Assembly (NCBI GenBank): GCA_001179505.1
Contig: CDMY01000269.1
Span: forward strand, 96,685 to 130,923
Length of the DNA stretch: 34,239 bases
Source of the DNA: Vitrella brassicaformis
Lineage: Eukaryota; Sar; Vitrellaceae
Reading direction: 5' to 3'
Made by a program: the position numbers and the translations under genes. The notes below the pieces were generated by a model. The model was not told where the DNA came from, did not search any database, and was given only the letters and a program-made list of their open reading frames with translations. Below, in pieces: positions 31,001-34,239 of this stretch. Positions within the stretch are counted from its first letter, which is position 1. Every line of letters begins with the position of its first letter.

Positions 31001-32492
31001 GCGAGAGCATCTCGCTGGCCTGGCGCCTCCACGACGGCCGTGAGGGCTCGTTGTGTTGTGATGCGATGTTGGTGTTCTGCCTGCCCTGCTTTGCCGACTG
31101 ACTGACGCCGCTGTGAGTGATTTGGAGCACATGAAGATGTTTCCTGGCTCACACACTGCCGTGTGGGCAAGGCAATGTCCTTTATGCGGTTCATGTTGGT
31201 CACGAAGGCTGTCTGTTGAAGTAGGGTTTTGTTATTTTGTCAGCGTGCATACAACGGGAATGATTGTGAGTATCGCCGTCCTGTACATCTGTGTCTGCTG
31301 TGCTGTGTCTAACCTTCCCTCCCTCTTAACTAGCCGAGTGTCGCCTGGCCTGTGCTGTGTGTGCATCGATGCATCGAGATGTGTGTGTGTATGTGTGTGT
31401 GTGTGTGTGTTTCTGAATAGGCCTTCCTTGATTGACTTGACTGCCTTGTGGGTGGTAGGGCTGGGCTGCAGTGAGTGCATCCCATACACAGTACTGATGC
31501 CGTCTGGTCTGGACGGACCCAAGTAGATAGGGAGGGAAGGGAGATCTGATGGTTGTGAGGAGGCAGCTCTGAGTCGACCCTTCTGTTGATTGACCGGGGA
31601 TGAATGAATGAAAGCCGTGTGCAATGCAATGGACCGATGTGTCAGATAGATCGTATCAGGCCTCGTCCGCCGTCAGTCAGCAACAGACGCACACACACAC
31701 ACACACACACATCGCATGCAGTCCGTATGCTCCCCAGCAGATGAAGTCAGCAAAGAATGGCCCCACTGCAGCCCGTCTGCTATGAATGACCTAATCCACC
31801 ACAGCAACCAGCGTTACCAATTCCTGTCATCACACCACCAAGACACATACACAACGAGAGACAGAGAGCAGACACGAGACAGGGCGGCGATTGCCCGGTT
31901 TGCCCGCGATGTTTTTTGTGAGGGCATGCGCATTCGGGACGCCCTGACGGCAGTCATTGCTGAGACAGGCCAAGTGTGGGCTGAGGCCAAAGTTTTTTGC
32001 GCCTCCTTTTTCGTGAGGCGCTCTGAGCGGTTTTATTGATATGTCCATAGGTGCGACGTGTCCCGATGACGCCCTGATGTGGATAGTCACATGCAGTCAG
32101 TACATAAACCCTGACTGACAGAGAGTGCTCTTTTCTCGATGGTGACTCGATCAAAGAACCCACCCACCCATACAACGTCTACATGACGTGAATGTCTTCA
32201 CAATGAAAGAGACACGTGCCACCACCAACCAACTGACACACGTGCAGCCAGACAGGGATGGCGTGGCCCACTGGACTGGACTGCGACAAGCAGCTCTTAA
32301 AAGATATGGACACACTCCATCAAGCTGGTCTGTCTGTCTGTGTCAACGAAGGCAAGAAAGGCGATCCATCTGATTGCAAAAGCGAGGGAAAAATGTCTTG
32401 CATATGGCGGAAGAATGCATGTGGACACGCTGATGAATAGATGTATTCGCCGATGTAGATGTGCAAAGGTAGGTAGATTGCTACACAAATGC
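31001..32492. other. Convergent intergenic spacer with one orphan ORF
   Basis: A 1492 bp region without spliced genes. It holds GT repeats (31380-31411), a CA repeat (31689-31711) and one unspliced plus-strand ORF at 31716-32039, listed separately. The rest shows no coding or RNA signal. Confidence 0.55.
31716..32039 (+). CDS. Orphan ORF, 107 residues, doubtful
   Basis: Unspliced frame in the longest intergenic region. The last 50 residues look coding in composition (A-A-I-A-R-F-A-R-D-V-F-C-E-G-M-R-I-R-D-A-L, then A-V-I-A-E-T-G-Q-V-W) and could form helices. The first half is compositionally like spacer. It may be a fragment of a mobile element or an exon of an unmodelled gene. No family is recognised. 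Confidence 0.25.
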   Translation: MQSVCSPADEVSKEWPHCSPSAMNDLIHHSNQRYQFLSSHHQDTYTTRDREQTRDRAAIARFARDVFCEGMRIRDALTAVIAETGQVWAEAKVFCASFFVRRSERFY

Positions 32493-34239
32493 TCATCCGT
32501 CTCGGCGGTTGATGATGCGGCGGATGAAAAACTTGACGACTTGCAAGTCGGATATGCCCCCGAAGACGGCCTCTCGGGCCACATCGATGAGTGCCGCCTC
32601 CACCCGCACCTCATCAGATGCACCGCTGTCTTGGGGCGGCTCCACCAGCAGCGACATGCTCATGCCGGATATGCCATACTGCACACACAGCACAGACATT
32701 GACATGTGCTGTGTGTGTTGTGTGTTGACTGACCTCTTTGACTTTGTCGATGACGTGTTGCAGTTTGCCGCCGTGGCGCTGCTTCTTGTCGGCCGCCATC
32801 ATGTCCATCTCACGCTCGATGGCCGAGACCAGACGACCTGAGTCCCACAGCTGACCGGCAGCCAGGCCTCCCCCACCCCTCACACCATCCCCGGGTGGCC
32901 ACTGGACGGCCCCCCGCCGCTTCAGTGCCCGCAGGAAGCGCCGCAGCTGCGCTATGATGACGAGTGCGATGCCCTTTGGCAGGCCGAGGTCGCGGCCGAT
33001 GTCCTCACCAGCCGCCACACTGTCGATGTCATCCAACATGTCCAACAAACTCACTGCCGTAGTGATCTCCACCTGCACACACCGACATGACAACACACAC
33101 ATTCACGCAGAGTGCCTCCACTCATGTGTGTTGCTTCGCCGCTGACCATGATGTTGTCGGCAACGTGTCGCATGTCGGGTGATGGGTGGGCCTTGAGCAG
33201 CTCCACCAGCTGACCCTTCGTCAGCTCATCGAACGGAATCACAGCTCCCTCCCTCTCGCCATTGCCGTCGTCCCGTCCCCCCTCCCGTCCGTGGCCGTGC
33301 GTCGCCCCATCCGCCATGCGATCGGGCGTCTCGGCATCTCGTGTCTGTTGAGGCGCATCGGGTGCCTTGGGGACATGGACGCGCTGATAGGGTGGCGGCC
33401 GCATCGTCAGGGCGAAATCGGGCGGAATGTCGCCACTCGACAGCTTCTCGGCACCCGCCGCCTTGAGCGGCTTGGGCAGGGCTGGTCTGGGGTGCTGGTG
33501 ACCGGGCTGATGAATGAATCGGTTGGCGGCCTCCTTGATGTCCTCGCCGTCACGCTGCCCCACCATGGCCGGCAGATCATGGCGCACAAACGAGTCGATG
33601 GACGCAAAGCTGAGAGCTGGGACGGCCGCCAGCATCGCCCCAATGTTGTGACCCACTTGACCAAACACACGACAGAGGACCATCCGCTGGGCGTGTGTCA
33701 TGGGCTGCTGGTCCTCAGTGCCGGTGTCCATCTCCTGCTGGCGGCATGCCCACGCGGCATCGATGGCCGCCCCCATGGCCTCCCTGGTGGCCGCTGAGAG
33801 GGGCGCAGACTGCACCGGGGTGCCCGGCAGGACCACCTCGACGGCGAGCTGGGTCAGGGCAGACCCACTCCTGAACCGCAGACAGAGAGGCGTGTCGGGA
33901 TGGGCTCGGCCGAGTGCCTCCAGCTGCTGGTAGAAGTGGCGAATCAGGTCTCCCTGCTGGACCGGCGTCACACGAGGGCCGCGAGTGGGCGTGTGATGAT
34001 CCTGCAGCCCACCAGGGGGGCCCTCCCGCAGTTCACTTCGGGCCTCGATGTCCGAGGGATTGCGGTCGAATCGGTCGTCTCTGGGGGGCAGCGGTCGGTT
34101 GGTGACACGGCGAGCCGTAGGGTGCAGAGGCACACCGCCCCCCACACCACCGTCACGCAGCTGAGGCGCCAGTCGCTGTCTGCCGGGCAGAGGACGTTCG
34201 TCGCCATCGTCGGCCCTTGTGGCATCAGCCTGGTCGCCA
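32493..34239 (-). CDS. XD-domain protein, paralogue of the AP2 array, 5' part beyond right edge
   Basis: Exons 34239-33147, 33072-32734 and 32678-32493, all phase 0, stop at 32493. The first 290 residues are homologous to the tail after AP2-B in array modules 1 and 6: V-P-L-H-P-T-A-R-R, then the XD domain (G-P-R-V-T-P-V-Q ... L-I-R-H-F-Y-Q-Q-L-E-A-L-G-R-A-H-P-D-T-P-L-C ... G-Q-V-G-H-N-I-G-A-M-L-A-A-V-P). Here XD has no frame defect. Downstream sequence is unrelated to the array: D-E-L-T-K-G-Q-L-V-E-L-L-K, then a helical segment ending L-G-L-P-K-G-I-A-L-V-I-I-A-Q-L-R-R-F-L that vaguely recalls a SAM domain, then a final helix-rich exon. Because XD follows AP2-B elsewhere, AP2 domains are expected upstream, outside the window; this is inference. 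Confidence 0.75.
33560..34100 (-). repeat. XD domain copy 3 (intact reference copy)
   Basis: Coding repeat shared with about 6450-7030 and 1-240. Nucleotide similarity is high enough to align by eye without gaps over long stretches, for example GGCCTCCCTGGTGGCCGCTG in all three on the plus strand. The domain is mixed alpha/beta in appearance and about 160 residues long. Confidence 0.85.

Overview
This is a nuclear genome segment from a eukaryote. Genes are GC-rich and densely packed, with many short GT-AG introns (mostly 40-130 nt) that are strongly TG-rich on the sense strand. Tandem AP2-domain proteins of the apicomplexan/alveolate type, a PH-like domain resembling inner-membrane-complex ISP proteins, and a candidate plastid-type leader together point to a photosynthetic relative of Apicomplexa. 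A chromerid such as Vitrella is my best guess, but this is inference. I rebuilt gene models by hand from splice sites with consistent phase; there is no transcript evidence.

Layout: (1) 1-8829, minus: a very large gene or read-through gene array made of six tandem modules with ten recognisable AP2 DNA-binding domains, running off the left edge. (2) 9117-10900, plus: COPI-associated membrane protein. (3) 11925-14528, minus: leucine-rich-repeat protein. (4) 14615-18088, plus: protein kinase fused to a Tyr/Pro/Gly-rich linker and a PH-like domain. (5) 18520-19811, minus: GNAT acetyltransferase. (6) 19957-20994, plus: Mpv17/PMP22 family membrane protein. (7) 22250-23356, minus: coiled-coil protein of unknown function, next to a 300-base assembly gap. 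(8) 23525-28150, plus: Utp14, a small-subunit processome protein, in 19 exons. (9) 28622-30085, minus: unknown protein. (10) 30459-31000, plus: small two-helix membrane protein whose start region lies in an exact 116-bp tandem duplication. (11) 32493-34239, minus: 3' end of a second gene sharing a large domain with the AP2 array.

The eleven genes alternate strand without exception (- + - + - + - + - + -). Every 5' end is therefore close to another 5' end (86 to 373 bp apart), and the longer spacers (431 to 1492 bp) all lie between convergent 3' ends. The genes have no common pathway; the array and the right-edge gene are linked by paralogy.

The most unusual content is the AP2 array. A module (divergent N domain, linker, AP2-A, AP2-B, tail) recurs with conserved intron positions and phases. 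A roughly 160-residue companion domain, here called XD, occurs three times, at 1-500, 6450-7000 and 33550-34000. It is frame-intact only in the right-edge copy; the other two copies carry indels, with homopolymer runs at or next to each.
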